From the NCBI RefSeq assembly GCF_026212465.1, contig NC_080063.1, positions 4,948,755-5,012,754 of the forward strand: a DNA stretch of 64,000 bases, written 5' to 3'. Shown here piece after piece: positions 24,901 to 35,832 of this stretch. The notes under the pieces were generated by a model. It worked only from the letters and a program-made list of their open reading frames with translations. It did not search any database and was not told the DNA's origin. A program made the translations under genes and the position numbers. This stretch comes from Amaranthus tricolor. Lineage: Eukaryota; Streptophyta; Magnoliopsida; Caryophyllales; Amaranthaceae. The first letter of the stretch is position 1. Each line of letters begins with the position of its first letter.

Positions 24901-26465
24901 AAATCTACCAAGATTAGAATACAATAAATACATTGGCAATATGACTGTATCACAACATTGAAGTTGGATTCCATACAGTCAGATTGCCAAAAGAGAGAAT
25001 TACATACATCCTGATAAAATTTAGGGCCATAAGAATCCTTTGTCACTTGACCACAGAAAAGTGGAGAAGCAGAAGCAGCTGCTACGGAAATAGGATAGCT
25101 GGTGCTAAACCTCCTCTTACTTTGGTGCCTGGTCGTCGCCACCAGCAGTGATTTCAAGAGTGGCATCTTCATCCCATTTACATTCGAAAGATAGCCAGCC
25201 TTGTCATTGGAGCACCTAATCATGATTTTGAGTTCTTAAACAATAGCATCCTAAAACAAGTATCTAAACAGATCAACTTAAACTAGCTGCCAAGTCAGCA
25301 CAACCATAAAGATTTGAACTAGCATCAAGCCACCCTTATTGTCGCAGAAAACGAGCATGTTCATCCTATCTAGAACATCTTTTCAATTGTCAACCCCAAT
25401 TTCCTAAATGCTGTCACTAAAATCTTATCAAATCTTCCCAAATCTACCACCGATTCTTCTCATGCAAGGTAAAGTAGATAGCGGATCACTGAACTAAATA
25501 TCACAATGCAATGCAAGTATTCAAAACTCCATCTCCTCAGCATCCAACAATTACGGAACTTTTTCAACCAGATTTTTTGTTCAATGAAACAAGCTATATC
25601 CAATATAAGAAACAAGAATCACAATGCAAAATTACTTAGTACATCAAATTCTACAAAATAATTACTGCCTCCAACTCAAATCATAGGCACATTTAACTTG
25701 TGCGTGAATTTGAATCAATGACCTAAACAAGCATGAATCATGATGACTGTATATCTGATCATATCCTATAAATTCAATAATACTTACTTAAACAAAAGGG
25801 GGTCAAATTTTATTGAACAAGTCAATTGCGAACCAGAACCACTATATAATTTGACATAGAAAGTCATTATATTAATCTTTTCCTGCAAACTATTTCTAAT
25901 AATTTTCTGAAGTCATCTCCCAATAATCCTTCTTTAAAAAGTAATATTTCATACTTTTTTTATCTGATGCTTCCACCTCCAACCAAAGCTAATACTTTTT
26001 AATCAGAATCTCCACTTAAGTTTGAATCAAACATCACTAACATAACATAAAATGATCTATGCAACAAATGGTGATGTCATTATGTAACAAAAGTCTCACA
26101 TGAATAAACAAAGTAAATAATTGATACAACTTTTTTTCTTAATCAATTAATAATTAATTTCCTCTTTCCAAAATAACCCACTTCTAGAAATTATCTAAAT
26201 TTAATCCCCTAAATTATCAAGCATACATCTCCATCAAGAATCAACCGAGTGACACAAATAATTAACCAATTACAAAATTCGAAATAAATCAATAAAACAA
26301 TAAACAAAAACGACATAAATTTGTTAATTACCTAGATATTAAATCACTGGAACAATTCGTTGAAGAAATTGCAGCCATAGAAGCAGCAGTAGTAACAGCA
26401 ATACTATTAATTTCACTGCTCACTTTAGGTAGAGTAAATAACGGCAAAGAAGTAGTACACATCAT
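21943..26465 (-). CDS. SirB1 / transglutaminase-core-2 family protein, plastid predicted, 9 exons
   Basis: Exons (minus): 26332-26465, 25008-25215, 24412-24489, 23787-24150, 23381-23493, 23124-23288, 22866-23005, 22184-22276 and 21943-22102. All junction phases agree, giving 484 aa ending in TGA. The first ~60 residues are Ser/Thr/Ala-rich with few acids, a likely plastid transit peptide. A transglutaminase-core-2 (SirB1-like) region covers about 170-300, with YLHGVLSSGYGS then AILLSIIYIEVCQRLGL. Canonical members then have a PGHF-like motif, but here the place is held by VGEDFLIW, so the usual His is absent. The C-terminus (about 400-475) is helical and resembles the TPR-like tail of the family. 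The start is the first in-frame ATG below an upstream stop; a short upstream ORF lies at 26512-26553. Function of the plant members is not established to my knowledge. Confidence 0.88.
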
Positions 26466-26511
26466 TGTTTTACCCTTTTTTTTACTACTACTCGCACAAA
26501 AAATCTCCGAT

Positions 26512-26553
26512 TTACAGCCAGGAATTGAACACAAATCGCTTCAAATCAGTCAT
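26512..26553 (-). promoter_or_regulatory. Upstream ORF before the SirB1-family gene
   Basis: A 13-codon ATG-to-TAA frame in another phase, ending 46 bases before the main ATG at 26465. If the transcript begins upstream of it, it could lower translation of the main frame. Small upstream ATGs are common by chance. Confidence 0.3.
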
Positions 26554-26559
26554 CAATTT

Positions 26560-29262
26560 GTTTAAAGAAAACAAAATAGAGAGAAAAATCATGCACTAAT
26601 GGCGGAAATTATGTAAATGAAGGCGAAATTTGATAGAGAATCGAAGAAAGTAATAGTTTTGGTATAAGAAGAATCAGAAAATTTAGAGAAAGAATCAGTA
26701 ACAATAAACATAGAGTAAGAAAAAGAGGAGAGGGAAAACCTATCAAATGGTAAAGAACTCAATTCCATTATATGAAAACAGAGCAAATTTGAAAGAGAAA
26801 AAAGGAATTGATTTTGATTTGATGATTTAAGTCAAGAAGGAACCATTAAGAAGAAGAAGAAGAAGAAGAAGACAAGAAGGATGAGGAGAGAGAAATGATT
26901 AGATTAACAATGGCGTGTAAAGAAACTGTTTCTCTCTCTAAAAAATATGACACTTATTTTTTGTCTATAGTTCAGTGGTGTTAGGATGAATGAATGGATG
27001 TATACTTATACAACAAAATGAGAAAGTTGAGAAATTAAGCCAATTTTCCGGGAGAGAACGATCTTGGCGTGTTTGATGAAATAAAAATTTGTCACAATTT
27101 ACAAACTACATAGTAATGCTTTTGTCAAAAATTATCAATAAATCTTTTTTCTTAAAAGATTAGTAGTTAATGATAGATATTCAAATTTCAGTTAAGTGTA
27201 GCTGATTAGTTGTAGTATGTACAAGTCACGTGTAATTTACCTATAAAATAATTAGTGGTCGTTAATAACTATTTGTCAAAAACCCTCAATAATATCAAAG
27301 GTATTTTCAAAAGAAATAATAACGTCAAAATATCAATTTTATTAAGGTAGGCTAGAATAATTATTAGTTTTGATATATTATCATCTCTGCCTTTAAGTTT
27401 AATCTTCACTCTTTCACTTAAAAATCATTTAAATTTCAACTTTTTATCTTTCGTATCATGCTACAAGGTCCACAACGTTTTAGGATTACACTTCAGTTGC
27501 ATAAAACTTAACTTACAACAGTGTCTTTGTCTTTTAACTTTATAGCTCTTCTAGTTGTATCATTTGTTTTGTGATGACACTTTTTATATTTCATCTGATT
27601 TTTAGATAGTTTAAACCTCGTAGCTTTAATTCTAGTCTCGATCATAATAATTTAGTATTTACCTTCTCTCATGTCTCAGTTCCTAAATAATATCGTTAGG
27701 AAACAACATGCATCAAATAAGTCGTTTTAAAATGATTAAGTCATCTTATCTAAGATCACCGCAAAATGAAAAGGGCTTAGGACTATTTTGTTTGACTAAT
27801 TTAACATTTCCGCAAAATAAATTTAGTTTATGATAGAAGGTAGATGTATAAGTGAAGTTCAAAAGAGTGTATAGTGTTAGATATTTGGATGGGATTAAAG
27901 AATAAATACAATTTGCAAAGAAAAATAATTTAGAGTTCAAGATAAGATGTCCGTGTAAATGGTGTGATAATCGTAGAGTGGGGCTCCATAACTCGTTAGA
28001 GATCTTTTATTGAAAAAGGATTTCGTAGAAAACTACTATGATTTGATACTTTTACTACAATTATAAAGTTGGACCAAGTAATGTGTTGGTTCAAAAAGAG
28101 TTACATCAAAACACGGTTTAAAATCCTTATGTTCAGATGGTGTACACGTAGTTGTGAGTACTTTCCCTAAACAATCCCTCAGTTTGATGATGTCAATGAT
28201 AATGTGAAAATGAGTAATAAATTATATTTTATCTTAAGATTATAACCATCTAACTTAAGCTTTTACTTAAATTGAATTATTAATAATATCTACATAGTTG
28301 GGACAACAAAGTACTCCCTATCACTCCAACAAATTAAATCCAATTGGATAGAAGAGTAAATGAAATGTTTTCACTCTATGACAGATAAAGTGAACGAGAC
28401 ATATACTCCCTTCATAGTAAAATACTCTTTTTGCGACTCTTAATTTATACCGCTTTTCATTTTAGTTTGTTAAATTTATTTTACATTATTTTTTTTTATT
28501 AATTTTATTTTCTTTTTTTTAATTTCATTTACAAATTTATTACTACCTTTTTTCATTTTAACCATTCAATTCTATCATCTATTTATTTTTTGTCTTATTT
28601 TTCAAACTAATTTTTTTTTTCACAAAAATCCATCAAAAAGTTATAGATATGCATTCTCATGACAACTAGAGAATATATCTAAAAAATGCAAAATTATAAT
28701 TACTTCTATAATATTTAAGTGAATTATTAAGAGATGGTGTAGTGTAGTGTAGTATGAGGTCTGACAATGATGACAATTGATAGAAAAGAGAGGGAATTGG
28801 GATTAGGTCCGACAACTTGGAAATGAGTGATTTTGATATCACCAATAATGGAAAGGATAATATTTTAGATTTATTGATTATTTGTAAAGTTAACAAATTA
28901 TTTTTATGTGTTAGAATTTAATAGGACGAAAATTTTATTATTTTAATTATCTTTTTTAACTTTATCTATTTTATTATTATTATTTTTTTATAGAGAATTA
29001 TAAATAGCGTGATTGATTAGAAATTTTTATAATGAAATATGCTGGTTCCTATTATCCTTTACTTTTGTACTCTACTACACGCACTACCATTCACTTCTTG
29101 TTTGCAACTACAAAGGCTTCTTTCATGATTCCATAATGGATACTTCATACCAATCTTCCTTTATTTAGTAGTTATATTTTTTAAGAAAAAAAAAGCTTGA
29201 GTATTTGAAAGAAGAATAGTTATTAAAAAAAAGGAAAAAAAAGTTTTTATTATTGCTTATGT
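26560..29262. other. Spacer upstream of the SirB1-family gene, no gene seen
   Basis: The first few hundred bases should be promoter and leader of the SirB1-family gene, with an (AAG)n run at 26850-26872. The rest is AT-rich, with a half Stowaway-like end (ACTCCCTTCATAG) near 28405 and T-rich sequence after it. The phrase TTTGTCAAAAA..TCAATAA occurs twice (27120-27145 and 27273-27295). I see no coding sequence. Confidence 0.5.
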
Positions 29263-29737
29263 GCTTGTACACAAGACTCGCATGATGGAAGAGTTGACTG
29301 CACACAATCCAATAAAGTTCCATCTTAAAACAATTAGTAATAGGAAGAGTAGTCCATCAACCTTTTATGTTAGAATCTCTCTCTAATTTTTCGATGTGGG
29401 ATCACACGTGAGGTTATTTTTCCAACTCTCCCCCTCACATGTTAGTCCATTTATAGTTGGGCGGTAACGTTATACTTTTCAATCCTCACACAATTTCTTA
29501 TTAAATATTGAGATTTGTTATTTTCAGTTGATCAAAAAATGTCGGCTTTGATATCATGATAAATTTTTAGGCTTGTACACAAGACTCACATAAGAGGAGA
29601 ATTAACTGCACGCAAACTCAATGAGGTTCAATCCTAAAATCAATTGGTAACAAGAGGAGTAGTCCATCAAGCTTATATATTAGTCAATCTCTCTCTAATT
29701 TTTCAATGTGAAATCACATGTGGGATTATCTTTCCAA
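29263..29737. repeat. Pair of ~165-bp direct repeats
   Basis: Copies at 29263-29424 and 29571-29737 share GCTTGTACACAAGACTC, then GAGTAGTCCATCAA, then AATCTCTCTCTAATTTTTC and a TGTGGGATCACACGTG-like segment. Between them is a TTGATATCATG resembling a tRNA-Met-type primer site. This could be a decayed terminal-repeat element in miniature or a tandem duplicate. I have no clear ends. Confidence 0.45.
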
Positions 29738-29888
29738 TAGTTGTTAGCAAGTGAAATGTTAAGTTAATTTAATGGAGTCCATCTTTAAGGTAAGGTACTT
29801 TCATTTTTTTTGTTAGAGTGTTATATCAACCAAAAATTTATCTTTTTATTTTATTTACGTATTTATTTTTTCACTAGTTTTTGTTATC

Positions 29889-30105
29889 TGTTGTGATGGA
29901 ACAATACCCTGAATGCATAGATTTGTGGGATTCATAGATTTGTGGGATTCTATCTCTTGCAATAGTAATATATTTGTCTCCTTACAACATCTTGCACTAT
30001 ATATATGTGCAAGATCTTGAATGCTGAAATAAGGTAATAGAAGCTAAAATAAACTGATATAAGTTTATATTACTTTTCTCCTTATATTCTCCCTACCTCT
30101 TAACA
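29889..30105 (+). repeat. 5' LTR of the copia element
   Basis: 217 bp, TGTTGTGATG to CTTAACA. Contains a TATATATAT core inside a 27-bp palindrome (29989-30015, arms ATCTTGCAC and GTGCAAGAT), the presumed RNA polymerase II TATA box. Confidence 0.95.
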
Positions 30106-30120
30106 CGTTATCAGCACGAG
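30106..30120 (+). other. Candidate primer binding site of the copia element
   Basis: The bases directly after the LTR are CGTTATCAGCACGAG. This is not the usual TGGTATCAGAGC complement of the 3' end of initiator tRNA-Met. Its reverse complement has CTGATAAC, like the anticodon arm of an isoleucine tRNA, so a half-tRNA primer is possible. The assignment rests on position. Confidence 0.45.
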
Positions 30121-30199
30121 CTCTACCCTTAATAATCAAGAAGGTAATATTTTTAAAAACCTAATTAAGCATTTTTTTTTCCTTCATCGGTACCCACAA

Positions 30200-30589
30200 A
30201 TGGACCAACAATCAAATGGTGTCAACATCATCATCCAAAGTGTTTCTAACACATTTTTATATTTTATAATTGAACATAATTCCATACCCTTCACTACAAA
30301 CCCAGCAAGGACTGATTTAAATCAGCTCCGATATAATAATCCCAATAATACCAATGGTCCACCTGTACCACCAACTCGTAATTCACATGTACGACCAACT
30401 AATAATCCACCAGTTCCACCGACTAATATTCCACCGGTACGGCCAACAAATAATCCATCAACGCAACCAACTAATAATGCTCCAACAACAACAGCTGAAA
30501 ATAAACCCTCATCAAGTAATAAAAGAACCAAAGATGATGAAAGAGGAACAAGTACTAAACGTTGCAAGATAAATTTAAATGACCCATAA
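30200..30589 (+). CDS. Proline-rich ORF in the copia leader
   Basis: A 129-codon frame, the first substantial frame after the 5' LTR (ATG 94 bases past its end). I know no family for it. Residues ~47-95 are a low-complexity repeat of N-N-P-x-x-P-P-T-N units (PPVPPTN, VRPTNNP). The C-terminus is Ser-rich then basic (KRTKDDERGTSTKRCK), like a nuclear signal or a nucleic-acid-binding tail. The segment upstream (15-30) is mildly hydrophobic. It lies on the strand and in the position of a leader ORF, and is open despite damage in gag and pol. It may be a real accessory product or a repeat-expanded chance frame. Confidence 0.45.
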   Translation: MDQQSNGVNIIIQSVSNTFLYFIIEHNSIPFTTNPARTDLNQLRYNNPNNTNGPPVPPTRNSHVRPTNNPPVPPTNIPPVRPTNNPSTQPTNNAPTTTAENKPSSSNKRTKDDERGTSTKRCKINLNDP

Positions 30590-31019
30590 AATAATTTATT
30601 TTAATAATGTCATTTAATCTTTATGTTCGTTTTTACTTTTCCAGCTGCCTTTATAGACTGGCTAATATTATTTTGTAATGACCGTCTTTATGGACTGGTT
30701 AATTTAGCATTGTTATCACCTTTATGGACGATTTTATCTCTATTTATCTGATCATGTCATCATATTATGTGCATACACATTTGGTTATTTTAGTCTATAA
30801 ATTATATAATCACTTAATAAACTCATAAAATTTAATTTCACCTTCAAATAATAATAAATAACGATTATAATTTAAGTAATATTTGATTCTATTTTGTTTA
30901 ACAATATAATAATAAATTGTCTTAATTTACCTATAACACAGATTATTAGCAAACATGACCACATTATTTCTACATAACATAAAATCCTTTTCTAAATTGT
31001 AAAATATCACCCTGGAATG

Positions 31020-31074
31020 AATGCCAGAGTGGTCCGAAAATTATAATTTAAGTAAATCGTCAAGGGTTCGATTC

Positions 31075-31111
<37 letters not shown>

Positions 31112-31172
31112 AAAATAAATAAATAAAAAAATAATAAAAAAAATAATAACAATAAATAAATAAATAAATAAA
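31020..31172 (+). mobile_element. tRNA-like A/B-box unit with (TAAA)n tail, possible SINE
   Basis: TGCCAGAGTGG (31022-31032) matches the RNA polymerase III A box at 10 of 11 bases. GGTTCGATTCT (31065-31075) matches the B box at 10 of 11. They are 43 bases apart, start to start, as in a tRNA. Directly after comes a TAAA/AATA-rich tail to about 31172. This is the layout of a tRNA-derived SINE or retroposed tRNA, but the body is only ~60 bases and the 5' limit is unclear. Confidence 0.45.
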
Positions 31173-31192
31173 ATTTTTACCTTTTTACCCCC

Positions 31193-31200
31193 TATAAATA
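31193..31200 (+). promoter_or_regulatory. Candidate internal TATA box in the copia leader
   Basis: TATAAATA in the context CCCCCTATAAATAGGG lies ~100 bp upstream of the small membrane-protein ORF at 31301. It is followed at ~30 bp by a CA-rich stretch (CACAAACTCACACACACC), a good plant transcription start context, and then a pyrimidine-rich leader. Confidence 0.5.
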
Positions 31201-31300
31201 GGGACTTCTACCGTCACAAACTCACACACACCACTCACACCTTATCCCAAACATAATAAATTTTTTTTTCTCCTTCATCTTCATCTTCCTTCAACCATCC

Positions 31301-31441
31301 ATGGCAAATAATACATCTACAAACACCCACATCAATCCAATTGTCGACAATATAAGTAAAATACTAGATGCATTTCTTATTATTATGGGTTTAATTGTAT
31401 TACTCGTAGCATTAATGATCTACCTAATTATCCAAAAATAA
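31301..31441 (+). CDS. 46-aa predicted membrane micropeptide in the copia leader
   Basis: ATG 31301 sits in a strong context (ATCCATGGC). The product is 46 aa. Residues 1-20 are polar (MANNTSTNTH start) and 22-43 are almost wholly aliphatic (AFLIIMGLIVLLVALMIYLI), one membrane helix, ending in QK. A TATA box and a leader-like stretch precede it. No family recognised. It could be a host gene fragment carried by the element, an accessory protein, or chance. It is too short for statistics, but the ATG context, the TATA spacing and the clean helix agree. Confidence 0.45.
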   Translation: MANNTSTNTHINPIVDNISKILDAFLIIMGLIVLLVALMIYLIIQK

Positions 31442-31647
31442 ATTATAAATCTTGCATTTGTTTAGCAATATGTATTTATTTTTTTTTTTTTGTCTATTTT
31501 ATCATCTATTAATATTATCTATTTTATTTTTATTTATGATTATATTACGCTTATTATATTTGAGATATTAAAACAGGGGGAGATAAGACTAATATGCTTT
31601 CATATCCCTAATAAATAACCTTGTCATTTTCTCAATTGTAGAAAATA

Positions 31648-32757
31648 ATGGCTGATCTCAAAAAGAGAGAATTCAATGCCCTGGAATTAACAGGAAACAA
31701 TTTTATACAATGGGCTTCAGATGTCAAATTATATCTAAAAGGAAAAAGTTTATTATGCACAATAATTAAACTTAATCCCACAGACAAAGGAAAGGGTATT
31801 GAAAAAGATCCCATAAAAATTGAGGAAGATAAGGCAAAAGCTGCATCAATTTTGAGACATCATTTAACCGACAGTCTCAAACATGAATACACCAATTATG
31901 AGGACCCAAAATTACTTTGGGAAGAGCTAAATGAAAGATTTGGCCATAATAAAAGTGTACTTCTCCCAAAAGCCATAGATGAATGGCGAGAGTTAAGATT
32001 TCAAAATTTCAAATCAATTAGTGATTATAATTCAGCCCTTCATCTGATAAAATCAAAATTAGTCTATTGTGGACAAATAATAACAGATGAAGAAATGATA
32101 GAAAAAACATTATCAACCTTTCACGTAAATAGCATTTTGTTACAACAACAATATCGTGAAAGGCATTTCCGGAAATATCATGAATTGCTGAAAACACTTC
32201 TTGTTGCGGAGCAAAATAATGAACTATTATTGAAAAATCACAACAGGAGACCGGTTGGGACTATGCCCTTTAATGAAACAAATATGATTGAGAGGAATGT
32301 GCGCCATCGAGGTCGTGGGAACTATTTTATAAGAGGCAAAGGTCGTGGAAAATATCACGAAAAGAGCGGCATGAATACTTTCGAACAAGGAAATTTCTAT
32401 GGCCATAGTCTTGGTCGTGGTCGTGGTCATGGACTTAGTCGTGGCCGTGGACGAAGCCACGTTTATGAAAGAAATATATTTCCCCCCTGAAATGATAATT
32501 TTAAACAAGTCCAGAAATACAAAAGCACATGTAATAGATGTGGCATGACTGGACATTGGGGGCGAACTTGTCGTACCGCCAAACATTTAGTGGATTTATA
32601 TCAAGCTTCCCAGAAAAACAAAGGAAAAGGGGCAGAAGCAAATTTTGTAAATGAAGCAAGTACATCTGGGCCCACCTTAGATGTCTCCGATTTCTTTGCT
32701 GAGGATGTGAACCTCCACAAACTTGATCCCCAAGAAGAAGATAATTACATCTTTTGA
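31648..32757 (+). pseudogene. copia gag, interrupted by an in-frame TGA
   Basis: Gag coats the element RNA in the particle. The first part (31648-32490, 280 aa) is UBN2-type gag with LYLKGKSLL near the start and RFGHNKSVLLPKAIDEW in the middle. It ends in an Arg/Gly-rich tail (GRGRGHGLSRGRGRSH). A TGA at 32488-32490 interrupts it. In the same frame the CCHC zinc knuckle CNRCGMTGHWGRTC follows (32531-32572), then a Lys-rich and an acidic segment to the TGA at 32755-32757. The ATG is six bases after a possible splice acceptor (TTGTAG at 31641). Confidence 0.88.
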
Positions 32758-32893
32758 GATGACTAGATGCATTTTTCTGTTTATCTAACTTGTTTTTCAT
32801 TTTAAGTTGTAATTCTCTACTTATGTTTTTGTATTCAGTATTCTAGCTTTATATTAATAATATAATTTTTTTTTTCTTATCTTAGAAAAGAAA

Positions 32894-35832
32894 ATGTCAG
32901 TAAATGGATCAACATTTCCTTGCCTCCTGGACAGTGGAGCAATACATACGATATTGAAAAATCGAGAATATTTTTCAAACCTAACATTGCTTGAGGCAAA
33001 TGTCAATACCATATCAGAAACAGTAAAATTAATCGAAGGCACTGGAAAAGCATGCATCATACTCCCTATGGGGACAAAATTAGAAATAAATGATGCACTA
33101 TACTCGAGTAAATCTCGAAGAAATCTTATCAGTTTCAAGGCAATAAGACAAAATGGTTACCATATGGAAACCAAAAGTATAAATGAAAAAGAATTCTTAT
33201 GCCTTACAGCAGAAAGAAATGGAACGAAAATTATCCTTGAAAGGATGCCAGCATATTCATCGGGGTTGTATCTCACCCATATCCGCCCGATTGAAATAAA
33301 TATGATAAGATTAGACAATAAGGAGCTATTCACTTTATGGCATGACCGCTTAGGTCATCCTGGCACTGGGATGATGTATAAAATAATAGAAAGTTCAGTC
33401 GGGCACCCACTAAGAAATATTAAGATTTCCCAGTCGAATGAGCTCTAATGCACCTCTTGTTCTCTTGGCAAATTTATTACTAGACCATCAGTAAATAAGA
33501 TTGTTAATGAATCTCCTATATTTCTTGAAAGAATTCAAGGAGATATATGTGGTCCAATTAATCCACCATGTGGACCTTTTAGTTACTTCATGGTCTTAAT
33601 AGATGCTTCCACAAGATGGTCACATGTAAGCCTTCTATCAAGTAGAAACAATGCATTTGCAAAACTACTTGTACAAATCATCAAATTGAAAAGTCATTTT
33701 CCTGATTATACAATAAAAAGTATTAGATTGGACAATGCTGGCGAATTCACATCTCAAACTTTTAATGATTATTGCATGTCAATTGGAATTAAAGTAGAAC
33801 ACCCTGTGCCACATGTTCACACACAAAATGGTCTTGCTGAATCTTTAATTAAGAGATTGCAATTAATTGCAAGACCACTGCTAATGAAATCAAACTTACC
33901 ATCATCGGCCTGGGGTTATGCAATATTACATGCAGCATCATTGATTAGGCTAAGACCTACAGCTTATCACAAATATTCGCCAATGCAATTAGTAGCTGGT
34001 CATGAACCAAATATTTCACATTTGAAAATCTTTGGATGCGCTGTATATGTGCCCATTGCTCCCCCTCAACGTACAAAAATGGGTCCACAAAGAAGAATGG
34101 GAATATATGTCGGTTTTGAATCTACATCAATTATTCGATATTTTGAACCATTAACTGGTGATCAATTTCAAGCTAGATTTCCTTATTCCGTAGCTATTGA
34201 AATAATAAATAATGAAAATGATCTTGAGCCAATATCGATAAATGAATGCAGAAAAAGATCTGATTGGCCAAGATGGAAAGAAGCAATTGAGGCAGAATTA
34301 AAATCATTAGAAAAAAGGGAAGTTTTTGGCAAATTTCACAAACTCCAAACGGCATAAAACCCGTAGGCTTCAAATGGGTATTCGTAAGAAAAAGAAATGA
34401 GAAAAATGAAATTGTTAGATACAAGGCAAGACTTGTAGCTCAAGATTTTTCTCAAATGCCAGGAGTTGATTATGAAGAAACCTATTCCCCAGTAGTTGAT
34501 GCAACCACACTTAGATTTTTGGTAAGTTTAACAGTTTCTCAATCCCTACACATGAGATTGATGGATGTCGTAACTGCATATTTATATGGGTCACTCGACA
34601 CAGACATCTATATGAAGGTCCCTGAAGGGCTAAACTTACCAATAAAAAATGTACCCAGAGAAATGTTTTCTATAAAATTAAAGAAATCATTGTATGGGTT
34701 AAAGCAATCTGGGCGAATGTGGTATAATCGTTTGAGTGAATATCTTATGAAAGCAGGATTCAAAAACGACCAAATTAGCGCATGTGTATTCATCAAACGA
34801 TCTCAAGTAGGTTTCGTAATAATTGCTGTGTATGTAGATGACTTAAATTTGATTGTAACCCCAAGAGAAATTGAGATAACAGCTAAATATTTGATGAGAG
34901 AATTTGAGATGAAGGATTTGGAGAAAACTAAATTCTGTCTTGGTCTACAAATTGAACATTTGAAAAGTGAAATATTTGTCCATCAGAGCAATTATACTGA
35001 GAAAGTTTTGAAACGATTTTACATGGACAAGGCTCATCCACTAAGTTCCCCAATGGTGATACGATCACTAAATATAAAAGATGACCCATTCCGTCCATAA
35101 GAAGAAGACGAAGAAATTTTAGGCCCGGAAGTGCCATACTTGAGTGCCATTGGTGCTTTAATGTACTTAGTAAATAATACAAGACCTGATATAGCATTTT
35201 CTGTAAATTTATTAGCTAGGTATAGCAATGCACCAACAGAAAGACATTGGAATGGGATAAAACATCTGCTTCGATACCTAAAGGGAACTGTAGACCTTGG
35301 ATTATTTTTCAGGTCAGGAAATGATACCATACTCACTGGGTATGCTGATGCAGGGTATCTATCTGATCCACATACGGCCAAGTCACAAACTGGATATGTA
35401 TTTACATATGCAGGAACCGCAATATCTTGGAAATCAACAAAACAAACTCTAACGGCTACATCCTCAAATCATGCAGAACTGATAGCTTTATATGAAGCCA
35501 GCCGAGAGTGTGTATGGTTGAGATCCATGATCGGCCAACTCCAAAAGGATTGTGGTTTAAACGATACAACTAGGGCACAAACTACAGTGTATGAAGATAA
35601 TGATGCATGTATCAACCAAGTCAAAGAAGGATACATCAAGGGAGACAGAACAAAACATTTGTCACCAAAATTATTCTTCGCACATGATCTACAGAGAGAT
35701 AAAAAGATGAAAGTCCAAGAAATTCAATCTTGTGAAAACCCCGCGGATTTGTTCACAAAGTCACTACCGTCAAAGCAATTCGAGTATTTGGTACGCGAGA
35801 TTGGGATGTGCCATTTTCGAGACATATGTTAA
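32894..35832 (+). pseudogene. copia pol (protease-integrase-RT-RNase H), disrupted
   Basis: The first ATG is 136 bases after gag, in a different frame, preceded by a T-rich stretch and CTTAG like a splice acceptor. Protease: LLDSGAIHT near the start. Pre-integrase: LWHDRLGHPG. Integrase core from 33590 with RLDNAGEFTSQTF and the catalytic Glu region. Reverse transcriptase from ~34370 with KARLVAQDF, DVVTAYLYG, KSLYGLKQS and YVDDLNL. RNase H from 35131 with GYADAGYLSD and SSNHAELIALYEA. Lesions: TAA at 33446-33448 in the integrase zinc region, a frame change between 34318 and 34345 at the integrase-RT junction, and TAA at 35098-35100 before the RNase H domain. It ends at TAA 35830-35832. Not functional as it stands. 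Confidence 0.93.

Noticed and set aside
30322..30567. Minus-strand Val/Gly/Leu-rich frame opposite the proline-rich copia ORF
   Set aside because: Antisense reading of the low-complexity repeat; not independent.
32488..32490. Programmed readthrough of the gag TGA
   Set aside because: The following bases (AAT) are not a known readthrough context, and other stops in pol show general decay; mutation is simpler.
35034..35381. Minus-strand 115-codon frame within copia pol
   Set aside because: Shadow of the reverse transcriptase-RNase H coding strand.
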